From positions 62,001 through 126,000 of the forward strand of contig JBEKMN010000003.1 in the NCBI GenBank assembly GCA_050008495.1: a DNA stretch of 64,000 bases, read 5' to 3'. Source of the DNA: CAVROP01 sp050008495. GTDB lineage: Bacteria; Acidobacteriota; Terriglobia; UBA7540. The translations under genes were made by a program, and so were the position numbers. The notes under the pieces were generated by a model. The model searched no databases, was not told the origin of the DNA, and was given only the letters and a program-made list of their open reading frames with translations. Below, in pieces: positions 53,547 to 61,537 of this stretch (its first letter is position 1; each line of letters begins with the position of its first letter).

Positions 53547-55133
53547 ATGAATCAGAATGGACAGGGACCGAGTCAGAACCATTTAAGGCAGGCTCTCGAA
53601 AAACGCGAGTTTTTTTGCACGGCGGAGCTTGTCCTGGGCCGCGACCACAACATGGCCGAGGCCGAGACCTTCGTCAAAGAAGCCGCGGCGGAACCGAAAG
53701 GGATCAAGATCATCAGCATCACCGACTTGCCGAGCGGTAACCCGGCACTGCCCCCGGAGGCCTTCGTCACGTTCATCCGGGAACGAGGCCTTACTCCCAT
53801 CGCCCACCTCACGGCAAAGGACGGCAACCGTTCCTTCCTGGAGGCGCGCCTTCACGGTCTGGCGCGGGAGGGCGTTGAGAACGTTCTGGCTCTAACCGGC
53901 GATGCTCAGAAGGAAGGCTTCGGCGGCAAATCCAAGCCAGTTTACGACCTGGACTCGGTGCTGCTGGTTTGGCTGATCCAGGCCATGCGGTCGGGCATCG
54001 AGTACAAAATGGGGCCGCGGACAGTCCAGAGCACGCCATTCGATTTCTTCCCCGGCGCCGTCGTGAATCCCTACAAAGTTCACGAGTCCGACCAGATGAT
54101 GCAATTTTACAAAGCGCAACTCAAACTTACGATTGGGGCGCAGTTCATCATCACCCAGTTGGGATACAACATCCGCAAGCTCAGCGAGCTGAAGCACTAC
54201 TTGACCCGCGAGGGTTTAGGCGACCGCCCTGTCCTCGCCAATGTCTACGTTCCCACCGCCAAGATTGCGCAGATGATGCAGGCGGGGGAAGTGGCCGGCT
54301 GCGTGATACCGGACGAGCTCATTCGGCGGCTTGAAAAGGAGAAGAAACCTCAACGCCTGGAGCGCGCGGCACTGATGGTCGCCGCCGCGAAATCACTTGG
54401 TTTCGCCGGAGCCCACGTGGGCGGGTTTGGCCTCACGCACAAAGACTTCATGACCATTGTCGAGCGGGCCGAGGCCCTCTCGGGCGAGTGGAGGAACAAG
54501 CTCGACGAGTTGATCTTCCCCTACCCCAACGAGTTCTACCTGCTGCCGCAGACGGCCGACGGCTTGAGTGACGGCACGGGCGAGTATCAGGTCACTCACA
54601 CGAAACCTCACGCCACCTTTGTCCAGTGGCTGTCCAAGCAGGTACACCGGCACCTGATCGAAGAGGGTTCTTTCGGCCACCGTTTCTTCAGCGCCCGGCT
54701 GAAGCCCAACGGGGACGGCGCCCCGGGGACTTCCTGGCGTCACGGCCTGTGGTACTGGCTGCTGGAGCCTTCCACGCTCTATCGCAAGGCCACTTTGGGC
54801 TGCCGAAGCTGCGGCGATTGCCTTCAGGACCACCTCGACTACGCGGGTTGCTCAATGCGCTGGTGCTACAAAGAGCTTCGCAACGGCCCTTGCGGAGGTT
54901 CGAGAGTCGATGGAACCTGCGAAGCGCGCCCCGAGCAGCTTTGCATTTGGAACGTGATCTATAAGGGCGCCTTGGCCGTCGGCGACGATCCCCGTAAGTT
55001 CGCCCACACCCTCATTCCACCCCGCGACTGGTGCCTGGACAACACCAACGCTCTGGCCAATCGCATGGCAGGGTTGGACAACGTCTGCAAGAGGAAAGAT
55101 CTTCAGGCGGCGGTCCCGGCTCAGAAGGTATAA
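53547..55133 (+). CDS. metF: Methylenetetrahydrofolate reductase, MetF-MetV fusion
   Basis: 528 residues. Residues 1 to ~300 are a MetF barrel: FFCTAELVLGRDHN, LTAKDGNRSFLEARLHGL, VLALTGDAQKEGF (flavin/folate site) and GAQFIITQLGYNI. From about residue 330 comes the MetV/MTHFR_C part with a cysteine cluster at about 419-466: CRSCGDC, then single Cys in AGCSM, RWCYK, GPCGG, GTCEA and QLCIW, suitable for metal or iron-sulfur binding. In acetogens MetF and MetV are separate subunits of the Wood-Ljungdahl reductase. Here they are joined in one chain. ATG at 53547 behind AAGGAG is preferred to the earlier in-frame start at 53478, which lies inside the previous gene. Confidence 0.9.
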   Translation: MNQNGQGPSQNHLRQALEKREFFCTAELVLGRDHNMAEAETFVKEAAAEPKGIKIISITDLPSGNPALPPEAFVTFIRERGLTPIAHLTAKDGNRSFLEARLHGLAREGVENVLALTGDAQKEGFGGKSKPVYDLDSVLLVWLIQAMRSGIEYKMGPRTVQSTPFDFFPGAVVNPYKVHESDQMMQFYKAQLKLTIGAQFIITQLGYNIRKLSELKHYLTREGLGDRPVLANVYVPTAKIAQMMQAGEVAGCVIPDELIRRLEKEKKPQRLERAALMVAAAKSLGFAGAHVGGFGLTHKDFMTIVERAEALSGEWRNKLDELIFPYPNEFYLLPQTADGLSDGTGEYQVTHTKPHATFVQWLSKQVHRHLIEEGSFGHRFFSARLKPNGDGAPGTSWRHGLWYWLLEPSTLYRKATLGCRSCGDCLQDHLDYAGCSMRWCYKELRNGPCGGSRVDGTCEARPEQLCIWNVIYKGALAVGDDPRKFAHTLIPPRDWCLDNTNALANRMAGLDNVCKRKDLQAAVPAQKV

Positions 55134-55157
55134 TCGGGATTCTCTCTGTACTCTGTG

Positions 55158-55185
55158 GTAGGGGCGCATGGCCATGCGCCCCTAC
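55158..55185. repeat. Perfect 28-bp palindrome
   Basis: GTAGGGGCGCATGG followed directly by its exact reverse complement. It lies between metF and the AcsE-like gene and happens to contain in-frame ATG codons that are unlikely to be used. Same family as the palindromes near 46.3 kb and at the right end. Confidence 0.7.
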
Positions 55186-55224
55186 GGAATGAAACCCATT
55201 TCAGCCAGGAGGAAGACTGATCGC

Positions 55225-56022
55225 GTGCTCATTATCGGTGAACTCATTAATTGCACTAGAACGAAGGTCGGAGAAGCGGCGCAAAAGCGTGACGCGGAGT
55301 TTTTCAAGGAAATCGCCCTCAGGCAAGCCAACGCCGGGGCGAGCATGCTGGATGTGAACGGCGGCCTGCCGGGTCAGGAAATGCAGGTCCTGCCTTGGCT
55401 GGTGAATATCGTCCAGGAAACAGTCTCCATTCCACTCTGCCTGGACAGCGCTGACCCTGCCGTCCTGCGCCGCGCCCTGCCACTTTGCAAGCAGCGCGCG
55501 ATGATCAACTCCATCACCGATGAGCCGGCGCGCCAGCAAGCCCTGCTGCCTCTTCTGAAAGAGTTTCGCCCTAAAGTGATCGCATTGTGCCTGGGCGAAG
55601 CGGGGCCACCCAACACCTCGGCGGAGCGCGTGTCGACCGCCAGTCGCCTCGTTGATCGACTGACCGCGGAAGGATTCGTCCTGGACGATCTATACGTCGA
55701 TCCGTGCGTGCTCCCGGTCAGCACTGGATCGGAACATGGCAAAGGGCTCGTGGAGGCAACAGGCCTCATCAAAGCCCGGTATCCGGGCATCCACGTCAGC
55801 GCCGGCATCAGCAACGTCTCCTTCGGCCTTCCGATGCGCAAGCTGCTCAACCAGGCACTGCTCTTGTTGTTGATGGCTCAGGGCTTGGACACCGCCATCG
55901 TGGACCCCTGCGACCCGCAGTTGATGATGAACATCTGCGCCGCCGAGGCCCTGTTGGGACGCGACGAGTTCTGCGCCGACTACATCCAAGCGTTTCGTGA
56001 GGGAAAGTTGGGAACCGCGTAA
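55225..56022 (+). CDS. AcsE/MtgA-type methyltetrahydrofolate methyltransferase
   Basis: 265 residues, a stand-alone pterin-binding TIM barrel like AcsE (methyl-THF:corrinoid/iron-sulfur protein methyltransferase) or the second domain of MetH. Conserved folate-binding residues appear in order: MLDVNGGLP (Asp, Asn), LCLDSADP (Asp), MINSITDE (Asn), DDLYVDPCVLPVST (Asp) and AGISNVSFGLPMRKLLN (Asn). It moves the methyl group of methyl-THF to or from a corrinoid protein. I place the start at the GTG at 55225 with GGAGGAAG nine bases before; an earlier ATG-rich stretch lies inside the palindromic element. No corrinoid protein gene is found in the window. Confidence 0.87.
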   Translation: MLIIGELINCTRTKVGEAAQKRDAEFFKEIALRQANAGASMLDVNGGLPGQEMQVLPWLVNIVQETVSIPLCLDSADPAVLRRALPLCKQRAMINSITDEPARQQALLPLLKEFRPKVIALCLGEAGPPNTSAERVSTASRLVDRLTAEGFVLDDLYVDPCVLPVSTGSEHGKGLVEATGLIKARYPGIHVSAGISNVSFGLPMRKLLNQALLLLLMAQGLDTAIVDPCDPQLMMNICAAEALLGRDEFCADYIQAFREGKLGTA

Positions 56023-56029
56023 AGGCAGC

Positions 56030-56102
56030 AGGCAGAAAACTGAGAACTGAAAACTGACGACTGATAACTGATGGCTGGCGGCTGAAAGCTGATAGCTGGA
56101 GG
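56030..56102. repeat. Short tandem repeat of CTGA-containing units
   Basis: Eight or so degenerate units of 7-10 bp, such as AACTGAGAACTGAAAACTGA, continue to the folD ribosome site. It lies between two genes of the same operon. Confidence 0.65.
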
Positions 56103-56108
56103 AAAATC

Positions 56109-57044
56109 GTGGCAGCAACTATTCTGGATGGCAACAAGATTCGCGACCAGATCAAGGCGGAACTCGCCGAACAGATTCAGGGCTTGAAACGCGCCGGCGT
56201 TACGCCGGGCCTGGCGGCGGTTCTGGTGGGCGAGAATCCCGCCTCACAAATCTATGTTCGAAGCAAGGTGAAGACCTGTGAGTCGCTTGGGCTCTACAGT
56301 GAAAAAATCGAATTGCCCGCTGACACCACCCAGGAGCGTTTGCTGGCGCTGGTGGATTCGCTGAACCGCCGCGATGAGATTGACGGCATTCTGATTCAAC
56401 TGCCACTGCCGCCTCAGATCGACTCTAAGCGCGTGCTCGAGGCCGTGGACCCGGCGAAAGACGTGGACGGATTTCATCCCATCAACGTGGGCCACCTCGT
56501 GGCGGGAACGCCGGGCCTGGTTCCCTGTACGCCTGCCGGGATCATCGAGATTCTGCTGCGCAGCCAGATTCCCATCAAAGGCGCGCGCGCCGTGGTGGTG
56601 GGACGCAGCGACATCGTGGGAAAACCGGTGGCCATGCTGCTGCTTCACCAACACGCCACGCTGACGGTTTGCCACTCGAGGACGCGCGACCTCCCGGCCG
56701 TAGCACGCGAGGGCGATATCCTGGTGGCCGCGATGGGCAAGCCGGCCTATGTGACGGGCGATTTCATCAAGCCGGGCGCCACCGTGATCGACGTCGGCAT
56801 CAATCGCCTGACCAGCGCTGACGAGATTCGCCGCATCTATCACGATCCCTCCGGCCCGCTCGCCGACCTCGCGGCCAAAGGGTCTGTCCTGGTGGGTGAC
56901 GTGCAGCCTGAAGACGTGAAGGAAAAGGCAGGCGCCTATACACCTGTGCCCGGAGGCGTCGGTCCGCTCACCATTGCCATGCTGATGTCGAATACCGTCC
57001 GTGCGGCGCGCCTCCGCCGCGGGTCGCGTGCCCAAGCCGCTTAA
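56109..57044 (+). CDS. folD: Methylenetetrahydrofolate dehydrogenase/cyclohydrolase
   Basis: 311 residues. Interconverts methylene-, methenyl- and 10-formyl-THF and so connects fhs with metF. It has ASQIYVRSKVKTCESLGL with the catalytic Tyr and Lys, GILIQLPLPPQ, DPAKDVDGFHPINVG, PCTPAGIIEILLR, the NADP loop VVGRSDIVGKP and DVGINRL. The C-terminal GDVQPEDVKEKAGAYTPVPGGVGPLT is the family end signature, followed by a short Arg-rich tail. The start is GTG with GGAGG six bases before. Confidence 0.95.
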   Translation: MAATILDGNKIRDQIKAELAEQIQGLKRAGVTPGLAAVLVGENPASQIYVRSKVKTCESLGLYSEKIELPADTTQERLLALVDSLNRRDEIDGILIQLPLPPQIDSKRVLEAVDPAKDVDGFHPINVGHLVAGTPGLVPCTPAGIIEILLRSQIPIKGARAVVVGRSDIVGKPVAMLLLHQHATLTVCHSRTRDLPAVAREGDILVAAMGKPAYVTGDFIKPGATVIDVGINRLTSADEIRRIYHDPSGPLADLAAKGSVLVGDVQPEDVKEKAGAYTPVPGGVGPLTIAMLMSNTVRAARLRRGSRAQAA

Positions 57045-57094
57045 ACGCGGGTGGCGTAGACCCGCGGAGTGGCCCATCAACGACGAGAACCGTA

Positions 57095-57379
57095 ATGGCA
57101 AAGCTGGGAACCCACAAACGTCCCGTCATCGTCCGGGTCCAGTCAATTGAGCGTGCGGAAGAGATCGCTTCACTATGCCAGGAGTACGGCTGGCATTTCA
57201 TTTCAGGCGTGGAACCCGACAAACCCGAAGACATCTCAGACGTGGAAGAGCTTCTGAGGCGTTTGCACAAGGCTGAAAAGAAAATCACTGGTCCCCAGCA
57301 ACCACCGCGCGTGAGTCCCAACGATTACTGCCCATGTGGGAGCGGGGAAAAATTCAAGAATTGTTGTGGCCATTCTTGA
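57095..57379 (+). CDS. SEC-C metal-binding motif protein (PBPRA1643 type)
   Basis: 94 residues. N-terminal MAKLGTHKRPVIVRVQS and VEPDKPEDISDVEELLRRL are typical of the small PBPRA1643 family, and the end CPCGSGEKFKNCCGH is the zinc-binding SEC-C motif. The family's function is unknown; SEC-C tails in SecA and other proteins bind zinc and partners. It follows folD by 50 bases in the same direction and may be read from the same mRNA. Confidence 0.88.
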   Translation: MAKLGTHKRPVIVRVQSIERAEEIASLCQEYGWHFISGVEPDKPEDISDVEELLRRLHKAEKKITGPQQPPRVSPNDYCPCGSGEKFKNCCGHS

Positions 57380-57474
57380 ATGGCATTGCTCATTTGTAGC
57401 GAGTCAACTGACGGGCGCATACATCGCGGCATAATACGCCGTGACGTACGCGCCACCCACCATTGCGACCAACC

Positions 57475-58401
57475 ATGACCACCAGCCAGAAAACCCTTCT
57501 CGCCCTTGCCGCAACTGCCTTTGCGGTGTACAGCGCGGGCACGTATGTATTCAGCCTGCACGGCCCCCTGGATGTTTTGGGCCAGCCGGCAGGCACCGAG
57601 TCAAAGACGCTGGAATTCGGCGGCCGCACGCGCACCTACCTGGTTCACCCTCCCACAGGTTACGAGAGCAAATTGCCCCTGCCCCTGGTCCTGGTGTTGC
57701 ACGGCGCCATCCAGGGCGCTACCAACGTCGAACGCATGTCCGGCATGAGCGCCAAGGCGGACAAGGAGGACTTCCTGGCGGTTTATCCGAATGGCACGAG
57801 CGGTTCCGGCCTGGCGCCCACGTGGAATGCCGGCGCCTGTTGCGGCTACGCGCAGATGAACCAGGTGGACGACGTCGGCTTTCTGCGCGCACTCATCGAC
57901 CGGCTCGAGCACGATTACCCGATTGATCCGAAACGCGTTTTTGCTACCGGCATCTCAAACGGCGGAATGATGTCCTACCGGCTGGCTTGTGAAATGGCGG
58001 ACCGGATCGCCGCCATCGCGCCCGTGGAAGGTGCTCAAGACGTGGAGTGCCGGCCTTCGGGGCCTGTCTCGATCCTCATCTTTCACGGCACCGCCGACTT
58101 TCTGGTCCCGTACAACGGCGGCACAACGCCATTTCAGCTCGGTCCGAAACGGTCCGATTCGTCGGTTCCCTCCACCGTATCGTTCTGGGTGAAGCAGGAT
58201 GGATGCACGACGACGCCCGAGCGCAAAGAAACGAACCAACTGCGCATTGATACCTACACCGGCTGTCAAGACGGCACCGGCCTCACGCTCTATACCATCT
58301 TCGGAGGTCGCCACATGTGGCCCGGCACGATGCTCAGCCGCAATAACATACCCGCCACCGATATCATGTGGTCGTTCTTCGCGGCCCATCCTAAGCAGTA
58401 G
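57475..58401 (+). CDS. LpqC/PHB depolymerase-type esterase
   Basis: 308 residues with an N-terminal hydrophobic segment (TLLALAATAFAVYSAGTYVF), so probably exported or membrane-anchored. Alpha/beta hydrolase: LVLVLHGAIQGATNVE (oxyanion region), FATGISNGGMMSYRLACE with the GxSxG nucleophile Ser, ILIFHGTADFLVPY with the acid, and FGGRHMWPG with the His. This is the pattern of the esterase PHB depolymerase/feruloyl esterase group (LpqC). It could cleave esters on hemicellulose or polyhydroxyalkanoates. The ATG at 57475 is chosen; a TTG at 57463 is also open. Confidence 0.85.
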   Translation: MTTSQKTLLALAATAFAVYSAGTYVFSLHGPLDVLGQPAGTESKTLEFGGRTRTYLVHPPTGYESKLPLPLVLVLHGAIQGATNVERMSGMSAKADKEDFLAVYPNGTSGSGLAPTWNAGACCGYAQMNQVDDVGFLRALIDRLEHDYPIDPKRVFATGISNGGMMSYRLACEMADRIAAIAPVEGAQDVECRPSGPVSILIFHGTADFLVPYNGGTTPFQLGPKRSDSSVPSTVSFWVKQDGCTTTPERKETNQLRIDTYTGCQDGTGLTLYTIFGGRHMWPGTMLSRNNIPATDIMWSFFAAHPKQ

Positions 58402-58620
58402 GCAGGTGGGCAGGTCGGCAGATGGGCAGGTCGGCAGGTGGGCTGCGGGGGGTAGTCAGTGGGAGTGGAGACCAACCAATAGCCCTCTCCCTTGGGGAGA
58501 GGGCGATCCTTATCAACTCGACTCTTCTCCCCACGGGAGAGGGCTATCCATTCATCCTGACTCCCCAGGCGAACTGCCAACTGCCTACTGCCTACTGCCC
58601 ATCTGCCTATCTGCCCACTG
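58402..58620. terminator. Convergent junction with repeat-built inverted repeats
   Basis: On the left, GGCAGGTGGGCAGGTCGGCAG and further units of 8-9 bp; on the right (58565-58620) ACTGCCTACTGCCCATCTGCC-type units, which are complementary. Inside are CCCTCTCCC and GGGAGAGGG hairpins. The two arms could form a long stem between the esterase and the deacetylase genes, which converge here, and so stop transcription from both sides. The function is inferred from position. Confidence 0.5.
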
Positions 58621-60205
58621 CCAGCAACGCGGGCTTTAGCGTCCAAGCCTGCAGCTTGGCCAGTGCCATCAACTGCGGCGCGTCGAAGCCTTCCGGAAAG
58701 ATGACCCAATCCCAGAGCTTGGGTGAATCGTCGGCGACGTAGCGCGCCGCAGCCAGGCGTGCGGGCGGCAAGGTCACATAATTCGGCAAGGTGTGCGTCT
58801 CCACCAAGGCGCGTGTGGTCCGGGCGAGAGCGACCAGGTAGCTTTCGGGCGGGACGGGTTTGCTTCCCATCCAGACCACATTCGGAATCTGGCCGTTCTT
58901 TTCGAGAAACCCGGCGACATCCTGAACAGTGCGCGAGAACTGGCTCCATGAGACATTCATGTCGTCTGCCAATTCAGGGGCGGCGAGCGAGGGACCATAC
59001 GGCGTCCCGCTCAGTAGGACAGGCGCTGCCGGTTGTTTCCGCACCGTGCGAGCGACGTATTCGTTGAGCAGCGCGAACTGCTCGCTCGCGCTCAGTGCAT
59101 AGTCGCCGCGCACCTGGAATAAGACTTCGGGAGCAATCTGACCTGCAATATCACCCAGTTCGCGTTCCGGGAAGCTGCGGCCTTGTGCGCGGTCAGGCAT
59201 CACGCCCAGAGCCTCAGAAGCAGTGATGAAGCGGACGTTCGGGAAGGATTTTACGTAATGCACGAGGTTCTCGAGGTAGTTGAAGTCACGCTCAATTTGC
59301 TCGGGGTCCTTCATGGGAGGCTTCTGCCAATCATCTCGCGGGGGATTGGCTCCGTGGGCAAAGTTGACGCCGTCCCAGAACTCGCGGTGGATGAACTCAC
59401 AGGGGTGAAAATAAATGCTCACCACGCCGCCTGAGGAAGAGAGTTCGTCATAACTGGCTTTAAAGTTGGCTTTGGCCTGGTCCAGATTCGACCAATCCTG
59501 GTTGGGGCGAAGGTCCGATCCCGCTTTGATGTTGAAGATATTCAATAGCCCGCCGTACCAAAAGGGCTTGCCGTCGAGTCCCACGTGCGGACCGTCGTCG
59601 AGGTAGACTCTCACGCCCCAGGATTTCAGCGCCGGAAAAGCCTGTGGCGCCCAGGAACTGCCTGGTTGTCCATAGCAGGTGGGCGCTTTGCCGAAAATAC
59701 GGCTCAGGTCTTCGAAGCCGGGCCGCTCGCGGCGGGTGAATTCCGCCGCCCCTTGTTCCCAATCGAGCTTCGATTCATACTCCGCAGGAGTGGGGTGCTG
59801 GCTATGCGTGTTCGCGTGGTAACCGACTTCGTTCCGGGCAAGCGCCTCGATTACATCCTGACGGCCGCGCGCCGCGAGGGTGCGCCCCTTTTCACCCACC
59901 ACCTTGAACGTGGCGCGCACGCCCTCACGGGCGAGAATCTCGGTGATGCGCTTGGCCGCGTCATCGCTCTGGGGTAGAATATAATCCTCAGTATCAAACC
60001 ACAAAACTACATACACGTTGTTTTCAGTGGTCTGTGCACCTGCCCACGCGCGCCCACAACACCCGCAAAGCAGCAACGCCAGTAGAGCCAACGAGCAGAA
60101 ATTCGAAACTCGAAAATCGAAATTCGAAAATCGTCGATTGTCCGCTGACCATCCACGGCCCTGCGTAATCACCTCGAGTAAGCCGCGCAGATTCCGAGTC
60201 ATCAT
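58607..60205 (-). CDS. Secreted polysaccharide deacetylase family protein
   Basis: 532 residues. A signal-like stretch (CSLALLALLLCGCCGRAWA) ends near residue 56. The NodB-type domain follows: VYVVLWFDTEDYILP holds the catalytic/metal Asp pair (DTED), VGYHANTHSQHPTP the metal His residues, and ISIYFHPCEF-like VVSIYFHPCEF the late His. The last ~180 residues are unassigned. The family removes N- or O-acetyl groups from glycans. The first 37 residues are unusual: they are partly translated from a GAAATTCGA simple repeat, so the start may lie further downstream. Confidence 0.83.
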   Translation of the reverse strand: MMTRNLRGLLEVITQGRGWSADNRRFSNFDFRVSNFCSLALLALLLCGCCGRAWAGAQTTENNVYVVLWFDTEDYILPQSDDAAKRITEILAREGVRATFKVVGEKGRTLAARGRQDVIEALARNEVGYHANTHSQHPTPAEYESKLDWEQGAAEFTRRERPGFEDLSRIFGKAPTCYGQPGSSWAPQAFPALKSWGVRVYLDDGPHVGLDGKPFWYGGLLNIFNIKAGSDLRPNQDWSNLDQAKANFKASYDELSSSGGVVSIYFHPCEFIHREFWDGVNFAHGANPPRDDWQKPPMKDPEQIERDFNYLENLVHYVKSFPNVRFITASEALGVMPDRAQGRSFPERELGDIAGQIAPEVLFQVRGDYALSASEQFALLNEYVARTVRKQPAAPVLLSGTPYGPSLAAPELADDMNVSWSQFSRTVQDVAGFLEKNGQIPNVVWMGSKPVPPESYLVALARTTRALVETHTLPNYVTLPPARLAAARYVADDSPKLWDWVIFPEGFDAPQLMALAKLQAWTLKPALLAVGR

Positions 60206-60310
60206 CCTCTGGCCCTCCCAAAGTCGGCATTATAAACCAGGTGTCAGGTGACACGTGTCAGTGCCCGTCGCCAGTTGTTTGTGCTAAGCTCATCGTTCTC
60301 AAGAAAACAG

Positions 60311-60379
60311 CCCTCTCCCTTGGGGAGAGGGTGGACCGCTGCCGGCGCTTTCATCAGCCGGAGCGGGCTGGGTGAGGGG
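60311..60379. repeat. 69-bp dispersed MITE-like element, copy 2
   Basis: Begins CCCTCTCCCTTGGGGAGAGGG and ends GGCTGGGTGAGGGG; inner core GGCGCTTTCATCAGCCGG. The reverse complement aligns over its whole length with the block at 1457-1525. It lies in the 300-base gap (60206-60505) between the divergent deacetylase and methyltransferase genes. A short CCCGATCA triplicate follows at about 60466. Confidence 0.7.
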
Positions 60380-60505
60380 TCGGTTTATGGTCCGAAAGAT
60401 CGCCGTGGCTTGGAATTGGCGTCAAGCAAGAACCGAGTGAGAGTCCGGAAGAAGATTTTGTTCTCCCGATCACCCGATCACCCGATTCATAATGGAGAGA
60501 CGAGT

Positions 60506-61396
60506 ATGAAGTCGTTTAGAGAACGATTGGCTCAAGGCGACATCCTGATTTCCGACGGAGCCATGGGCACTTTCCTGCAAGCCCGCGGCTTGCAGCCCGG
60601 CGAGTGCCCGGAAGAGTGGTGCATTTCTCACCCCGAAGTGGTTAAAGGCATTCATGCAGCTTATCTCCTTGCAGGTTCGGACATCCTGGAAACAAATTCC
60701 TTTGGCGGGACCAGCTACAAACTGAAACCCTACGGTCTGGCCGGCAAAGTACGAGAGTTAAACCTGGCTGCGGTGGCGCTTGCGAAACAGGTCATCGCCG
60801 GCAGGGGTTACGTTGCAGCCGCTGTGGGCCCCACCGGGCGCATCGTCGAAGAGGAGGGTGGAGACGCGACGCCGCAAGACCTCTACGAGGCGTTTAAGGA
60901 GCAAGTGGCGGCTTTGGCGGAGGGCGGCGCGGACGCGCTGTGCATTGAGACCATGGGGTCGCTTACGGAAGCGCTGCAGGCCATCAAGGCAGCCAAGGAT
61001 TGCACCACGCTTCCAGTGATGTGCACCTTCACGTTCCAGGCCGGGGCTCGCGGTTTTCACACCATGATGGGTGTGACGCCGGAACGAGCGGCGCGAGAGG
61101 CGGCGTCGGCCGGAGCGGACATCGTGGGCTCGAATTGCGGCAGCGGCATCGCCAACATGATCGAGATCACACGCCAGATGCGGGCTGCACAGCCGCACAC
61201 GCCCATTCTTGTTAATGCCAACGCCGGTATGCCGGTTCTGGAGGAAGGGAAAACGGTGTTCAAAGAAACCCCGGAATTCATGGCTTCCAAAATCGGCGAC
61301 CTCATCAAAGCCGGCGCGCAAATCATCGGCGGCTGCTGCGGCACCACCCCGGAGCACATTGCCGCGATCGCGGAAAGGGTGAAGGCTAAAGGATAA
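60506..61396 (+). CDS. Homocysteine S-methyltransferase domain protein (MetH domain 1 type)
   Basis: 296 residues, only the homocysteine-binding barrel: ILISDGAMGTFLQARG, LETNSFGGTSYKL, AAVGPTGRIVEEEGG, ALCIETMGSLTEALQA, and the zinc ligands in VGSNCGSG and IIGGCCGTTPEH. In MetH this domain is fused to pterin- and corrinoid-binding domains. Here it stands alone, so it needs a methyl donor from elsewhere: either S-methylmethionine or a methylated corrinoid protein. The AcsE-like gene 4.5 kb upstream offers the pterin half. Start is the ATG at 60506 behind GGAGAG; the frame is open further upstream through repeat sequence. Confidence 0.9.
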   Translation: MKSFRERLAQGDILISDGAMGTFLQARGLQPGECPEEWCISHPEVVKGIHAAYLLAGSDILETNSFGGTSYKLKPYGLAGKVRELNLAAVALAKQVIAGRGYVAAAVGPTGRIVEEEGGDATPQDLYEAFKEQVAALAEGGADALCIETMGSLTEALQAIKAAKDCTTLPVMCTFTFQAGARGFHTMMGVTPERAAREAASAGADIVGSNCGSGIANMIEITRQMRAAQPHTPILVNANAGMPVLEEGKTVFKETPEFMASKIGDLIKAGAQIIGGCCGTTPEHIAAIAERVKAKG

Positions 61397-61508
61397 AGTG
61401 TAAAGGCTGAACGATAAAGGCTAGACAACAAGGGAATCGCGACAAAAGTAAACTTCCCCGTCTTTTATCCTTCACCCTTTAACCTTTAAACTTTACCCTT
61501 TAGACTCC
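61386..61508. terminator. Convergent junction with AAAGG-type inverted repeats
   Basis: Left side GATAAAGTGTAAAGGCTGAA and CGATAAAGGCTAGAC; right side CTTTTATCCTTCACCCTTTA, ACCTTTAAACTTTACCC. The sides are imperfectly complementary and made of 7-bp units. They separate two convergent genes. A bidirectional terminator is likely from position; no perfect stem exists. Confidence 0.5.
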
Positions 61509-61537
61509 CCCCGACACCCGACACCTGGCACCTTCAG

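Noticed and set aside
56030..56102. CRISPR-like short repeats (also at 58402-58445)
   Set aside because: Units are only 7-10 bp, degenerate and without spacers, and no cas gene is near.
56244..57101. Minus-strand open frame of 285 codons opposite folD
   Set aside because: folD matches its family throughout; the antisense frame is Arg/His-rich and typical of a shadow.
51276..57379. Complete Wood-Ljungdahl pathway
   Set aside because: No carbonyl or acetyl-CoA synthase subunit, corrinoid/iron-sulfur protein or formate dehydrogenase is encoded in the window; only the THF steps are supported.
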